58,292 nucleotides of DNA from a virus: positions 1 through 58,292 of the IMG/VR virus record IMGVR_UViG_3300030328_005013, one strand, 5' to 3'. Shown in pieces: positions 48,485-58,292 of this stretch. A program made the position numbers and the translations under genes. Under the pieces are notes generated by a model. It made no database searches and had not been told where the DNA came from. It saw only the letters and a program-made list of their open reading frames with translations. The stretch's first letter is position 1, and each line of letters starts with the position of its first letter.

Positions 48485-51082
48485 TTTAAGCCTGTTTCTT
48501 TGAGTCGCGTTGTATGTGCTAGGCACATTTGACTTAGAATTCATAGCCTCCATTCCTTGATTCATTAGTAACTCAGGATCTGGCGGTATTAACTTAATAC
48601 TAGATTCTGAAATTGTCGTTGTAATTCCCTGTGGACCTATCGACACAGAAACAGAGTTCATTGTTGATTTAAACGCAGGTATATGTAAACCATATAAAGT
48701 TCTAGAGGAGGAAGACGGCCTATCTGACTGTTCCCTGTATTCTCCCCTTAAACCCTTCAAAACTTCTATTTCTGCCAAAGATCCATTATGGCTAGAAAGA
48801 CTTAAATGATTAAGAATATTTGGAGCAGTTGGAGCCTCAAGGGTATACGACCTAAGATCAAACCTATCTGCAAGGTCTGACATTTTTTGAGAACCCTCAT
48901 CACCCCTAGCTATATCTCTATCCTCTTTGTCTGCCCTATCTTTTTCTTCTTCTTCTTCGTCAACCTTATTGACTCTCGTTTTACTTCTAGTATATTCTAA
49001 TTTTAATCTCTTATTGACATTCTTCGCCATTGCGACTTCAAAATTTATGGCAGACTGTCTAGCTATTTCAAGAACCGAAAGAAATATATTTTTACCGTTT
49101 TGTAAGGTTGGTCCCCCAAGATACCACAAAGAGTTCCTTCTAGGGTGTTGAAAAAATTCTAATTTATTAAAAACAGGATCAAAGTCTATTGCTTTATCTG
49201 TTTTTTCGGCTTCTGCTTTTTTCTCCTCAACATTTTTCTTCTCAAGCTTTGGTATGTTTCTTATAGCTAAGAAGAAAAAGGACTCTCCTATAGCTTCAGA
49301 TTTTACAGCCTCATCATTTGTAAACTGCTGCATCTCTCCTACTTTTCTTTTTTCTTTAGGAACACCCAAATGTTCTAAGAGATCATTTAACTCAGCAAGT
49401 TCGTCTACGTCAGCGATATTCTTATCTTCAGAGAGAGGTCCAAATATAGTTATATTGTTTGTATTAGTAAACTGCATCCTCTCTACCTTATATTTGCTAT
49501 AACCATTTGATATAAAAATACCTCCAGCCACAGCAAAATAAGCTGCCATCATTTCCCTCATTTTTGTCCCCGATGGCTTGGGCAACGGTTTTACTATATC
49601 TTGATCTGCCGCTAATAACCCTCCACGCTTGCCCAAGTAAGTTAAAAGCTTGTAGTAAAATCCAGCTTTCCCAGACCTCATCATTGGCTTGCCATCATCA
49701 AGTCCATTGTGAGTTATTTTACTTGGATTCTCTAAGTCAAATTTCCAACCATGACTACCTTGCCACACGAAATCAAATTCTTTTGGATTGGCATCATGTT
49801 TGGCTTGCCACACTTTCATTTCATCCTTGGGGTCTTTTACAGACTTACCCCAAGCAAACAACGTCCCGCAATTCGGTTTTTGCATGTAAAGACTTGATTT
49901 TATCCTTACCTCTTCATTATCATTTAGCGCCCACAAAGGAGGCATCTCATTAGGATCATTAACTCTATTTAAATGCATTAAAGCAAAAGTATATTTATCG
50001 AAAACTTCTGCATCGTCAGCTACACCTTGGTTGAATAGAGCAAACCAGAATTTTAAATCTCTACCCTTCATTGGGAACCTTACCTCATCCCAAGCTTGTT
50101 CAAGATCGACTCTTTTGAAAAATATTGGTCTTGGCCTATCTTCATCAGGACCACTAGATTCGTCTTTTTGTTTCTCCCCACTTCCAATATAACTATTAAC
50201 AATTTTAGTGGTCACTAAACTTTCTGTAAAGCTGGCACTTATGACATTAGAATCATCAGTTTCCGTATAATCGTCTACTGGTATAGAAGCTGCCGATTCA
50301 GTATTAACAAACTCAAGGCCACCAGTGTCTGGATTTACATACCAAAAATAACCAAAATAAGAAGCAATAGCCCCAACAACACTTTCTAGTGTCCCACTAA
50401 CCTCAAACAAAACATCGTCTGATACTGGCAACCCCTTGGCATCAATCCCCACTAAACCAAGCATTGATTTAAACTCACTTAAAGTATATCCAAATTTTAA
50501 TTCATACTGAGCCAAATCTGGAGATGATAAGTATTGATTACTAACGGCATCAATATTAAGAGATAATTCTGGGACTAATTCGTGCTGATGATAACACAAG
50601 CCAACCTTCATTCCGTCAAATTGTGCTCCAGCCTCATAATTATAAACTCTTCCAGCTAATATAGTTGCCCCATTAAGACTTGGACCGCTAGCTGGGAAGG
50701 GATTCAAAGGACTTCCAATAACTTCACTAAAGTAAGGAACTGGTCCTTCATACTCTTTACCAAAAACTGGAGCATTTACACCCCTAACCAAAACTACATA
50801 AGACTTTAAAGTCAAGGAGGTTCTATCTACATATTTTCTACTTATAGATCTTCTGGTTGGACCAGAATTTCTTGTTAATTCAGTGCAAACAAAGTTGTCA
50901 AGTGCTGTTTGTATTTTATCATTGGAAAAATTGTTAACATCACCCAAGGGACCAATAACTGTTCCGAGACCTTCAGTTCCATCTAAATTTTTCGCGCTCA
51001 ATACAGTGCTCACGCTCGCCGTGTGACCGCCTCCTGAGTTTGTAAAATTTAAATCTACTTTTGTAATAGTCTCTTTCTTCAT
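48479..51082 (-). CDS. Large tail protein, probably tail tip or baseplate
   Basis: The 867-residue protein is the last gene of the tail run in transcription order. Its middle (VVGAIASYFGYFWYVNPDTGGLEFVNTES) resembles a phage tip or hub domain, where a Y-x-W-Y-V-x-P-x-T-G motif precedes a beta sandwich. Charged helical stretches occur near residues 620-740. No protease or lysozyme motif is seen. Position after the tape measure and beta-rich proteins supports a tail-tip or host-recognition part. Confidence 0.6.
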   Translation of the reverse strand: MKKETITKVDLNFTNSGGGHTASVSTVLSAKNLDGTEGLGTVIGPLGDVNNFSNDKIQTALDNFVCTELTRNSGPTRRSISRKYVDRTSLTLKSYVVLVRGVNAPVFGKEYEGPVPYFSEVIGSPLNPFPASGPSLNGATILAGRVYNYEAGAQFDGMKVGLCYHQHELVPELSLNIDAVSNQYLSSPDLAQYELKFGYTLSEFKSMLGLVGIDAKGLPVSDDVLFEVSGTLESVVGAIASYFGYFWYVNPDTGGLEFVNTESAASIPVDDYTETDDSNVISASFTESLVTTKIVNSYIGSGEKQKDESSGPDEDRPRPIFFKRVDLEQAWDEVRFPMKGRDLKFWFALFNQGVADDAEVFDKYTFALMHLNRVNDPNEMPPLWALNDNEEVRIKSSLYMQKPNCGTLFAWGKSVKDPKDEMKVWQAKHDANPKEFDFVWQGSHGWKFDLENPSKITHNGLDDGKPMMRSGKAGFYYKLLTYLGKRGGLLAADQDIVKPLPKPSGTKMREMMAAYFAVAGGIFISNGYSKYKVERMQFTNTNNITIFGPLSEDKNIADVDELAELNDLLEHLGVPKEKRKVGEMQQFTNDEAVKSEAIGESFFFLAIRNIPKLEKKNVEEKKAEAEKTDKAIDFDPVFNKLEFFQHPRRNSLWYLGGPTLQNGKNIFLSVLEIARQSAINFEVAMAKNVNKRLKLEYTRSKTRVNKVDEEEEEKDRADKEDRDIARGDEGSQKMSDLADRFDLRSYTLEAPTAPNILNHLSLSSHNGSLAEIEVLKGLRGEYREQSDRPSSSSRTLYGLHIPAFKSTMNSVSVSIGPQGITTTISESSIKLIPPDPELLMNQGMEAMNSKSNVPSTYNATQRNRLKL

Positions 51083-51906
51083 AAGCTTAGATTATCGGTA
51101 TAAAGTCCATTCCTTAAACCGCTATTCACACTAGCACTTACACCAGATTTAATCATCTCGACACCAGTGTAAGTTTCCAAATAGTCGTCAGGATGCTGTA
51201 AAACGCCGTTAATATAGAAACTAGTCCTACCTTCTACGAATCCTGTGTCGCTATACAAATCTGGAGATAGTCCTGTTACTGAATGAGTCCTTACACCTTT
51301 CTTATAGGCGGTATATTTAAATTTATTTTTATTAGAACTAGTAACCACTCCTCCTCCCGCCGAGAAATCAGGCTGATTTGCGGCAGAAGCTCCAACCCCA
51401 AGACCAGAATAAACTTTTTGACCATTTAGAAAATATTCAAAATCTACAAAATTGTCTGCTGCTGACGCAAAGGCGGGGTATCTGCCCATTATGCTTGTTT
51501 TAAGAGATGCCCCCAAATCACCAGTTCCGATAAAAATTCCACCAGTATCAAAGTTGTAAATACCCCTGTAATTAGATTTGTGAGGAGAAGTGGATGCAAA
51601 ATTTAATACATTTGTTTCAACAGGATCTACGCCTGTTCCTTTGACGAAAAAATCTCCCGTTTCTATTTTAAATACAGTTTTATTTGTAATCACTGTTTGA
51701 GAGGGGACTTCTTGAGTATAATTCATCCCATTCATAGACAACTTTATAGTATCCTGCCCAGTGACAATTTTTGGATTATAATTAAACTGATCAAGAGTTC
51801 CCCCAACTTCTAAATTAAAACCATTAAAATTATTAGTTGAAAGATCTTTTGAGTGACAACCAGAAACAGTTTTATCACCTGTAACTATAGTGAAATCGTA
51901 AATCAT
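51079..51906 (-). CDS. Beta-rich tail protein
   Basis: The 275-residue protein is beta-strand rich with turn motifs such as TVSGCHSKDLSTNN, TGDFFVKGTG and GTSFYINGVLQHPDDYLET-like segments. The last of these, FYINGVLQHP, is common in phage tail and fibre proteins. It is coupled with the proteins on both sides by ATGA overlaps. No catalytic motif. A tail structural role is inferred from position. Confidence 0.6.
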   Translation of the reverse strand: MIYDFTIVTGDKTVSGCHSKDLSTNNFNGFNLEVGGTLDQFNYNPKIVTGQDTIKLSMNGMNYTQEVPSQTVITNKTVFKIETGDFFVKGTGVDPVETNVLNFASTSPHKSNYRGIYNFDTGGIFIGTGDLGASLKTSIMGRYPAFASAADNFVDFEYFLNGQKVYSGLGVGASAANQPDFSAGGGVVTSSNKNKFKYTAYKKGVRTHSVTGLSPDLYSDTGFVEGRTSFYINGVLQHPDDYLETYTGVEMIKSGVSASVNSGLRNGLYTDNLSL

Positions 51907-53312
51907 AATCCTATCTGCCCCCCTAAATATTTAATAAAGTTTTTCTTAAGAACATAAGAATCGCCTAAGAAATGAACCCCAGAAGATGCTGGAATTTGTT
52001 GATTTATAACGGTTTCATAAAGAGGTTCTTGAATAACACCACTAATACCAGAAGTCACTCCTGTTTGCATCCTAGATCCAAAAAGCTGGACAGCCACTGT
52101 CGCAGCCCCAGAGATGCCCTTTTGTTCAACGTATTCGTTTACCGCAACATCTATACCCCTTAGACCCAACGTGTCAAAAGCTTGTTCTCCTGTCGGCGTA
52201 TACTGGTAACCCGAACCCATGCCCCCATACAAAGCGCCAACTTCTTCTTTTACAAAAGTGCTAACACCACTATCAGATAAAGCATCATTAAAAGAGCGAT
52301 ATATAAAGTATCTATCACCTTCACCAGTATCCACGCTTGACGCATTAAAGAAACTACCAGTTAGCATGTATCTCCCCGTAGATATGTTAACACTACCTGT
52401 ATTTTCATAGTCATATCCTGTTATGCCAGTTTTATATACTATAGTCTGCGAATACCCAGTTACGTTCTTCTTGAAAGTAGTGGTCCCTGCATTTTCAAAG
52501 TAATTCCCCGCCAAACCACTACCAACATCAAACATTACGTTTGCGGGTATATATCCACTGACTAATGCAAAAGAATTTAAACTAACATCAGCGGTCTTAA
52601 ATGAACCATTGGTGCCTCTAAAGTATTCATCAGATCCTCCTATGTAAAATTTATCATTATTGGATATGAATTTAGTATCTAATGAAAATGTTGAACTATT
52701 AACAACATTATTCAAATAGTCACAACTAAATAAAGATATGCTATTAGCTCCTACAGAAAACCCAACAATATTTCTTTTGTTTACCTCTATAGAACTATCA
52801 AACTTAATAAAATCCCCTTTTTCATTAAAGCTCTGATAAAAAAGATGACCTCTGTCAGTTAGACCAAAATTATATCCTTTAGCCCCAACAAAAACTTCGT
52901 CATTCACAGTGTTAGAAGTTTTTTCTAAAGAACCAAATAAAACACAATTACCTACTTGGTTGTTTAATTCAAAATCAAATAAAGCAGAGCATGAAGAAAA
53001 ATCCAAACTAGAGATTCCAGTTACCTCAATATTGGAGTCGTTCAAATGAGCTTGATCACCATTTAGAAAAGTCCCAGTAGTAAAAAGTAAAGAGGTTGCT
53101 GCTACGGCATGTGCAGAATCTCTAACGATGCCGCTATAAAGACCTGTATTTAAAGCGGGATCTGAGTTTTCAAAAACGGTGTAATACAAAGAATCATCAA
53201 GGTTCTCACCCATGCTTCTCCCGCTAAGCCCAGAAAAATCATAATAAGCCAGCAAACGCTTGTTGCTACCAAACGTGGCTTTCATGATGTAATCCATAGA
53301 CTGTCGGCTCAT
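51903..53312 (-). CDS. Tail protein with LamG/concanavalin-like fold
   Basis: The 469-residue protein contains SALFDFELNNQVGNCVLFGS, HLFYQSFNEKGDFIKFDSS and NDKFYIGGSDEYFRGTNGSF, segments of a concanavalin/LamG-type beta sandwich that often binds carbohydrate. It also has repeated TG- and SG-containing turns (YSGIV, TGISSLDFS, TGITGYDY). An adhesin or receptor-binding role in the tail is plausible. It is coupled to the next gene. Confidence 0.6.
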   Translation of the reverse strand: MSRQSMDYIMKATFGSNKRLLAYYDFSGLSGRSMGENLDDSLYYTVFENSDPALNTGLYSGIVRDSAHAVAATSLLFTTGTFLNGDQAHLNDSNIEVTGISSLDFSSCSALFDFELNNQVGNCVLFGSLEKTSNTVNDEVFVGAKGYNFGLTDRGHLFYQSFNEKGDFIKFDSSIEVNKRNIVGFSVGANSISLFSCDYLNNVVNSSTFSLDTKFISNNDKFYIGGSDEYFRGTNGSFKTADVSLNSFALVSGYIPANVMFDVGSGLAGNYFENAGTTTFKKNVTGYSQTIVYKTGITGYDYENTGSVNISTGRYMLTGSFFNASSVDTGEGDRYFIYRSFNDALSDSGVSTFVKEEVGALYGGMGSGYQYTPTGEQAFDTLGLRGIDVAVNEYVEQKGISGAATVAVQLFGSRMQTGVTSGISGVIQEPLYETVINQQIPASSGVHFLGDSYVLKKNFIKYLGGQIGL

Positions 53313-53313
53313 A

Positions 53314-54939
53314 TTAGTAGTATCTACTTAGATTATAAGAAATAGTTTGATCATTTAAACTACTAGATTCACTAAATTTGTAAACCCCAGTAGAATAACC
53401 ACTAACTACGTCCATTAATTCAGGCATCTTCCCAGTTCCTCCTTCGCATGTGGCGCTAATCGCCCATTGTCCAGCACTCCTCTTCATAATTAACTGTTTA
53501 GCGAAACCACCTATACTTGGAACAATACCGCTTTTTTCAATCGGTTTAGTATCAGCGATTGACAATTGCAATCCAGTCAAATTACCTGAGGCTAAATCTA
53601 CTTTATTATCAAATGATGCAGAATAAGTTATAGTAGAAGTGTTTGGGTCTTTTGAGAAATCTTCTGATTTTGCCTCGTTATTAACATAATTACCACTTAT
53701 ATGGTAGCCCGTCCCAACCTCTCTAAAATCTTGCAGAGCTTCTATAGCAAAATTCAACAATCCAGAATTTTCTATAACTCCGCTAAAAACACTATCAACC
53801 TCTAAAAACCTTGCTCCTGTTGCTGGGTCTCCTGTTCCTAATACATCAAAAGGTCCATTATAAGAAAGGTTACCGTTAACAGAAATGTTTACAATGCTTT
53901 CATCTTTAGATGTAGATACACTTGCTGTTCTTTTATGTAAGACGTTCCCAATTTGATCTGTGTTATCTGGATCTTGAAAAGTAAAAGTATAATCTACTTT
54001 ATTAACACCACTATCTATCCTGTAAGAGACAGACTTTGGACCTCTGTTTATAAAACTATAAGCACCACTCTCATAATCTGAAAGAGAGGAAGCTACAGCG
54101 TTAACTGCTATCTCTGCGGCTTGAGTGGAAGTAAACATACCTGTATCAACCAACCCATCTGTATTCTTAGTAGCATCCATGTTGCCTTGAACAGATGCGT
54201 TGACATTGACACTTAAACCCGCATCTTTATCAAATGCTATTTGAGTTGAAGACGTAAAGAAGCCAGAGATATTCTTTATTGGATTTTCGCTAGTGCTATA
54301 TTTATAGTTTTCAGTTATCCCGTAAGTGTTTGAACCTTTATCTATATTCTCTGTTCTTGATATAAGGTATGCGCCACCAGCTATAGCACCCCCTTCAGCG
54401 CCTGTTTGAAAAAGGCTAATGTTTCTACATCCAGTCGCTCTTCCCGTAACAAAATTAATTGCATTTACTAAAGGGGTAGTATTATCAATTTTAATACCTT
54501 GCGCCGAAACTGTATGGGTAGCTGCGGTTATTTTTCCAATCTCTTCTGTGAAGCTCCAATTGTCTACAGGACTTTGAATCCCAAAATATTCTGAAAAAAC
54601 TCCAGAGGAAAAAGATTCAAAACTAACGCTATAAGGAAGGACGGTTGTTAAATCTGAATCACTAAAAGAAATTGAAGTAGGCTTTGAGCATGTAAATTCT
54701 TTATTAGAGTCATCGTTCGATACCGTCAGAGTTTCATATTCTGACATCAACCCACTAATCATTTGCATTTTCTGTAAATGCAACCCGCTCAAATTTGCGC
54801 CCGTTAAATTACCTATAAGCTCTACACCATCCTGATAGTGGTCTAGCTTACCTGCCACATAAACAGGATTCACGCTCTGACCAACTAAAGGAGTGGGGTC
54901 AGGGAAAGTATATGAACCGTATGTTATGCTTTCAGCCAT
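53314..54939 (-). CDS. Beta-rich tail protein
   Basis: The 541-residue protein starts MAESITYGSYTFPDPTPLVG and reads as a long chain of short strands and Gly/Ser turns, for example LSGLHLQKMQMISGLMSEY, GAYSFINRGPKSVSYRIDSGV and STITYSASFDNKVD. No enzyme motif. A TIxYNLSRYY-like end is unusual. The gene is one base from its downstream neighbour. It is probably a tail tube-associated, distal or baseplate structural protein. Confidence 0.6.
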   Translation of the reverse strand: MAESITYGSYTFPDPTPLVGQSVNPVYVAGKLDHYQDGVELIGNLTGANLSGLHLQKMQMISGLMSEYETLTVSNDDSNKEFTCSKPTSISFSDSDLTTVLPYSVSFESFSSGVFSEYFGIQSPVDNWSFTEEIGKITAATHTVSAQGIKIDNTTPLVNAINFVTGRATGCRNISLFQTGAEGGAIAGGAYLISRTENIDKGSNTYGITENYKYSTSENPIKNISGFFTSSTQIAFDKDAGLSVNVNASVQGNMDATKNTDGLVDTGMFTSTQAAEIAVNAVASSLSDYESGAYSFINRGPKSVSYRIDSGVNKVDYTFTFQDPDNTDQIGNVLHKRTASVSTSKDESIVNISVNGNLSYNGPFDVLGTGDPATGARFLEVDSVFSGVIENSGLLNFAIEALQDFREVGTGYHISGNYVNNEAKSEDFSKDPNTSTITYSASFDNKVDLASGNLTGLQLSIADTKPIEKSGIVPSIGGFAKQLIMKRSAGQWAISATCEGGTGKMPELMDVVSGYSTGVYKFSESSSLNDQTISYNLSRYY

Positions 54940-54941
54940 TT

Positions 54942-56489
54942 TTATTCATTTATATATAAAAAATTAATATTCCTACTAGATTTTCCTTCTCCTAATTTTA
55001 CCGAGACTTTATCAGCAGTTATATGAGTTACACCCTCATCAACCAAATCAGTCATTTCTTGAGTTTTTGTTTCCAGAATATCCGCAGCTTCATATATACC
55101 CATGCTTTGACTCACTGTAGCTTCGGCTGTGACAGAAGCGGTGCCAAGCGTTTTTAAATCGCTTGTTATAACCTGTTCCTCTAAATTGCCTAAATCTAAT
55201 ATTTTTTCAACTCGGTCTATCTGAAGTTGCTTATTCATAGTTAGTTTGAACTTTAAAAGACCATCATCATTTGTTTTATAAGCTGGATCAGTGGTAAAAA
55301 CAATTGAATCTTGAATAGTTCCTTCACTCTTGCTAAAACTAGTAGATCTACTTTTTTCATGAAACTCTTCTAGCGGGTGAAATAACCTTTTAACTCTGAG
55401 GTGATTTAAATCCTGTCCACTTTTCCAAAAATCTCTACAATTATAAAACTTATCTATTTTGTTTTTGCCCAAAGCCTTATACATCATTGAAAGAGTATAC
55501 TCTTTAAATTTACCAGCTTTTTTCTGAGTTCCTGTATAGGATAAGTTATTATCTTGAGATTTGTTTGGGTCAGTCGAAAACTGAATAGTCAAGGTGGCAT
55601 TGATGCCATCCTTTGTTATCCCTTTCGAAATAGAAAATGGAGACCCAAATTGCTGCCCTTCATTAGATTTAACTTCATCTACTATTTCACCTATAGCTTT
55701 TGTTAATGTATTCTCAGAATCTTGTCTCAATGACGTTAATTGAATATTAACAGTTTTTTCTAAAAACCCCTGTGGAGTTATTTTTATATCTTGAGTTTCT
55801 TTCCTGCCTACATTTTTATTAGGGTCTACTATCGAAGTCGTAACTGTTTCAGTTAAACTTACATTTAAATTTATAAGGTCGTAAGTCTCTGAAATGTTTC
55901 CTCTGAAATTTTCATCTATTTTTGCTTTTTCAGAAATCCCATCTTCCTGATATCCTAAAGATGGTCTGTTAGCGAAATAATAATTAGTTAAAAATGTTTT
56001 AGCATTATTTAAAAACTGATCACCAGCTTCTTGAGCATAACCTATAGAAACTTTTCGCGTAGAAGTATAGTCCCCACCAGTTCTTGAAAAATCATAAGTT
56101 TCTGAAAAGGACGCGAGCGTGTGGGGGTTCGGAATGTATTTAGCGAATTCAGAAGAAGAATAATCATCTAGTCTTCTTTTTTCTGTTATGCTTATACTAA
56201 CCGTTTCTGCGCCGACTAAGGTGCCTCCTTCAAAGTTATAACTTTGTATTTGACCATTCAGATAGTCATCTGCACCTATCCTTGCTACTAGATTAGGTCT
56301 TCCATAAGCCTCTTTAATAGCATCTCTACCTGACAATAAAGTTGTGTCATTCTGCTCAAACTTTAAATCAGATATATCTACCTGATAATTACCTTTTACA
56401 GTATATCCAAAAAGCTCTATTGTTCCTTGGTAATCATAAGTGATCTCTACAGAAGAACTTAAAACATTATTTACGATTAAAGATGCCAT
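54942..56489 (-). CDS. Beta-rich tail protein next to the tape measure
   Basis: The 515-residue protein is the first gene after the tape measure. It shows repeated strands (VEITYDYQGTIELFGYTVKG, TYDFSRTGGDYTSTRKVSIGY) and a late helical part. Its position matches that of distal tail or baseplate proteins in siphophages and myophages. No catalytic motif is visible. Confidence 0.58.
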   Translation of the reverse strand: MASLIVNNVLSSSVEITYDYQGTIELFGYTVKGNYQVDISDLKFEQNDTTLLSGRDAIKEAYGRPNLVARIGADDYLNGQIQSYNFEGGTLVGAETVSISITEKRRLDDYSSSEFAKYIPNPHTLASFSETYDFSRTGGDYTSTRKVSIGYAQEAGDQFLNNAKTFLTNYYFANRPSLGYQEDGISEKAKIDENFRGNISETYDLINLNVSLTETVTTSIVDPNKNVGRKETQDIKITPQGFLEKTVNIQLTSLRQDSENTLTKAIGEIVDEVKSNEGQQFGSPFSISKGITKDGINATLTIQFSTDPNKSQDNNLSYTGTQKKAGKFKEYTLSMMYKALGKNKIDKFYNCRDFWKSGQDLNHLRVKRLFHPLEEFHEKSRSTSFSKSEGTIQDSIVFTTDPAYKTNDDGLLKFKLTMNKQLQIDRVEKILDLGNLEEQVITSDLKTLGTASVTAEATVSQSMGIYEAADILETKTQEMTDLVDEGVTHITADKVSVKLGEGKSSRNINFLYINE

Positions 56490-56495
56490 GTCTCA

Positions 56496-58292
56496 TTATG
56501 ATCCTTCGCTAGATGGTTCTAGTGCAGTTGCTCCTGTTCCCTCTGCGGGTTCTTCATCCATTAAGTCTTTAATTAAATTCTCCATAGAAAGCATCTTGTT
56601 CGCCAACATCTTCATGCTGTTAGTCGCAGATTTAGCAAACTTAGCTTGCTCTGACAAAAACGGCTGCAAATCTTTAGAAGCCTGTAGGTTTTCATCCAAG
56701 AATTTCAAGACCTCATCTACGCTAGCCTCGCCACTTTCTATTTTTTCTTGTGTTTCTTTGAGTTTTTTAGCAATATCAGCAGTATCTGAGTCTGTTGCAA
56801 ATTTCTCCCAAGCTTTTGTAGCGGCTCCCATAGCTGCATTTAATCCTTTTTGAGTCTCTAGTAACTCGTCCATTTCTGCGGTCGGATCTAATCCTTTGGC
56901 ATCGTCCATCATGCCTTTAAATGATTCACCTTCCCCAGACCTTAATTGCATAAGCATGTTTTTGCCTTCGCCCCCTACCATCCCAGCATCTGCTACTTTT
57001 CCAAGTATCTCCTCTAATTTTCCTTGGCTTACGCCAAACAGAGTAACTAATTTATCTATGCTAACCCCAGTTCCTTGATCATCGAACTCAGACATCATCA
57101 TGCCGATTTTCTCATAATCAATATCAGCAGGGTCTTTCAACATTTCATCAGCGACCTCCTTGCCTTGAGCGTGAACATAATCTAAGTCCATGCCCCCTTG
57201 ACCGAACGCTTGCTGGATATGGCTAACTTGAGCTTGAATTGTTTGTGCTGTGAGTTCAGCCATTTTCTTTTCATTAGCCATCTGCAAGTCGCCAACCTGC
57301 TTCATCTTAGAAAGTATATCTATACCAGCCTTTCTAGCTGCACTTTCAAATTGCTGGCCAGCTTTCTCAAGGTTATTCCTTGCGGCTAAAGTTCCCTTCA
57401 TCAACTCTAGATTTGTTGGAGCACTCCCCTTCTCTGCCGCAGCCTTTGAAGTCTCGGCATATGCCACATCAACACCTGTCTGAGCGTTTACCATAGCACC
57501 TCTAAATTGATCCAAACCTCTCTGTTGAGTTTGGAACCCAGCGCCCATGTTCATGGCTAGAGCATTAGGGCCAGTAGCTAGAGATTGCACTAAAGCTTGC
57601 TGATCTTGAGCCTGAGCAAACGCATCGGCGGTCTTCAGCGTTATCTTAGACTGTCTTTCTTGAATATCTGCTAAAGTGCTTGCATAATCTTTTTGAGCCT
57701 TTGCTAATGTCGCAGTAGCCTCATCCATATCAGCTTGCCAAGACATTTGCATTTGCAAATCTTTATATTTCCAATTTGATATATTAGCTACGACATTTGC
57801 TAAAGCGTCTTGAGCCTTAGCGAGTTCTTCATTGGACTTGTTTAACTTTTCCGTTATCTTTTTCTTTTTCTTTGAGCCTTCTTTTGCTTCCTGCTCTTCT
57901 AGTTGAAGCTCTTCAGATATTTTAGTTTGTTTTTGAACAGCTTGGGCTGCTTTATCATAAGCGTCTGCAAGTGCTTTTGGGTCAGCGGCGTTAGCCATAC
58001 CTTCCTGTAATTGCTCGTTTAAAAATTTAGCTTGCTGATCTGATGTCCCGAAACCCTCAAAATCAGGGGCTTTGTCAAATTTTGTTCTTCCTACTCCTAC
58101 TGCTTTTTGAGTTGCCGCAACTTTTTCTCGAGCTTCCATCATTGCTTTCTCCTCAGGAGTTAACGCTTCTGCTACTCCCTTGCCAGCCGCACCTCCCACT
58201 ATAGCTCCTCCTATACCTCCTACCAATCCTCCTATAGCAACAACTAATGGAGCAGCGGGTCCGAAGAACGGAGCGACCGCAGCCGAAAGCTT
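56496..58292 (-). CDS. Tape-measure protein, N-terminus beyond window
   Basis: The frame is open from 58292 to the stop at 56496, so at least 598 residues are present and the N-terminus lies outside; the apparent TTG start at 58226 is internal. It begins with a hydrophobic glycine zipper (GPAAPLVVAIGGLVGGIGGAI), typical of tape-measure proteins, then long coiled coils rich in Lys, Glu, Ala and Gln. It ends in an acidic helical region. Its length sets tail length in phages of this kind. The ~500 visible residues fit a much longer protein. Confidence 0.82.
   Translation of the reverse strand, partial: KLSAAVAPFFGPAAPLVVAIGGLVGGIGGAIVGGAAGKGVAEALTPEEKAMMEAREKVAATQKAVGVGRTKFDKAPDFEGFGTSDQQAKFLNEQLQEGMANAADPKALADAYDKAAQAVQKQTKISEELQLEEQEAKEGSKKKKKITEKLNKSNEELAKAQDALANVVANISNWKYKDLQMQMSWQADMDEATATLAKAQKDYASTLADIQERQSKITLKTADAFAQAQDQQALVQSLATGPNALAMNMGAGFQTQQRGLDQFRGAMVNAQTGVDVAYAETSKAAAEKGSAPTNLELMKGTLAARNNLEKAGQQFESAARKAGIDILSKMKQVGDLQMANEKKMAELTAQTIQAQVSHIQQAFGQGGMDLDYVHAQGKEVADEMLKDPADIDYEKIGMMMSEFDDQGTGVSIDKLVTLFGVSQGKLEEILGKVADAGMVGGEGKNMLMQLRSGEGESFKGMMDDAKGLDPTAEMDELLETQKGLNAAMGAATKAWEKFATDSDTADIAKKLKETQEKIESGEASVDEVLKFLDENLQASKDLQPFLSEQAKFAKSATNSMKMLANKMLSMENLIKDLMDEEPAEGTGATALEPSSEGS

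Noticed and set aside
49564-49953. Rightward 129-codon frame
   Set aside because: It lies inside the 867-residue tail gene on the other strand, and the product has no domain character.
58226-58292. Tape-measure start at a TTG near the right edge
   Set aside because: The frame stays open to the end of the window and the segment is a glycine zipper of the kind found inside tape-measure proteins, so the TTG is internal.

Overview
The window is almost wall-to-wall coding DNA from a tailed double-stranded DNA phage of a Gram-negative, probably marine, bacterium. Phage identity rests on a tape-measure protein running off the right edge, a run of tail and tip proteins, a tail-fibre-like protein running off the left edge, a holin/endolysin/lipoprotein lysis set and a complete phage-type replication block. 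A Gram-negative host is suggested by a porin-like barrel ending in Phe, a lipobox o-spanin candidate and ADP-heptose genes. The DNA is AT-rich except for the first ~930 bp. I see no tRNA, rRNA, CRISPR array, insertion sequence or integrase.

Layout, left to right. 1-3136 (minus): fibre-like protein and a small partner. 3278-6730 (minus): one operon with a cupin, a split HldE (kinase and adenylyltransferase), a small HAD phosphatase, a nuclease-like protein and a DUF-type structural protein, starting at a strong promoter and ending at a terminator. 6771-11528 (minus): small membrane protein, heptosyltransferase-like GT9, endolysin, two membrane proteins including a holin, an outer-membrane barrel and an overlapping spanin-like pair. 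11512-13469: HldD epimerase and small proteins. 13302-25482 (minus): replication and recombination block with a ClpA-like unfoldase, a DNA polymerase III alpha split around a DnaQ exonuclease gene, RecB-like nuclease, DnaG-like primase, DnaB helicase, Vsr/DUF559-like nuclease, RecA and a zinc-ribbon protein. 25521-37931 (minus): a glycan island of 14 genes. 38033-40807 (minus): a tiny ORF, then NrdA and NrdB. 40808-41048: divergent regulatory region. 41049-48484 (plus, with one minus fibre-like gene inside): sigma-factor-like protein, glycosyltransferases, Hsp20, an SSB-like protein, a split GT9 and a possible annealing protein. 48479-58292 (minus): tail genes ending in the partial tape-measure protein.

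How the parts fit. The phage carries its own replisome core and dNTP supply, and a probable sigma factor to redirect transcription. It also carries large sugar-modification capacity: a near-complete ADP-heptose route with GT9 enzymes that could use it, and GDP-mannose dehydratase with GT11 and other transferases. These could decorate virions or remodel host lipopolysaccharide; the sequence does not say which.

Two points stand out. First, at least seven operon heads have a TTGA-type -35, a 16-17 bp spacer and a TATAAT-like -10 only 6-9 bases before the start codon, with no Shine-Dalgarno, which suggests leaderless mRNAs. Second, the replicase order PHP-like gene / exonuclease gene / polymerase-core gene resembles a PolC-style order built from DnaE-type parts. 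All functions are read from motifs and remembered family patterns; no search was run.
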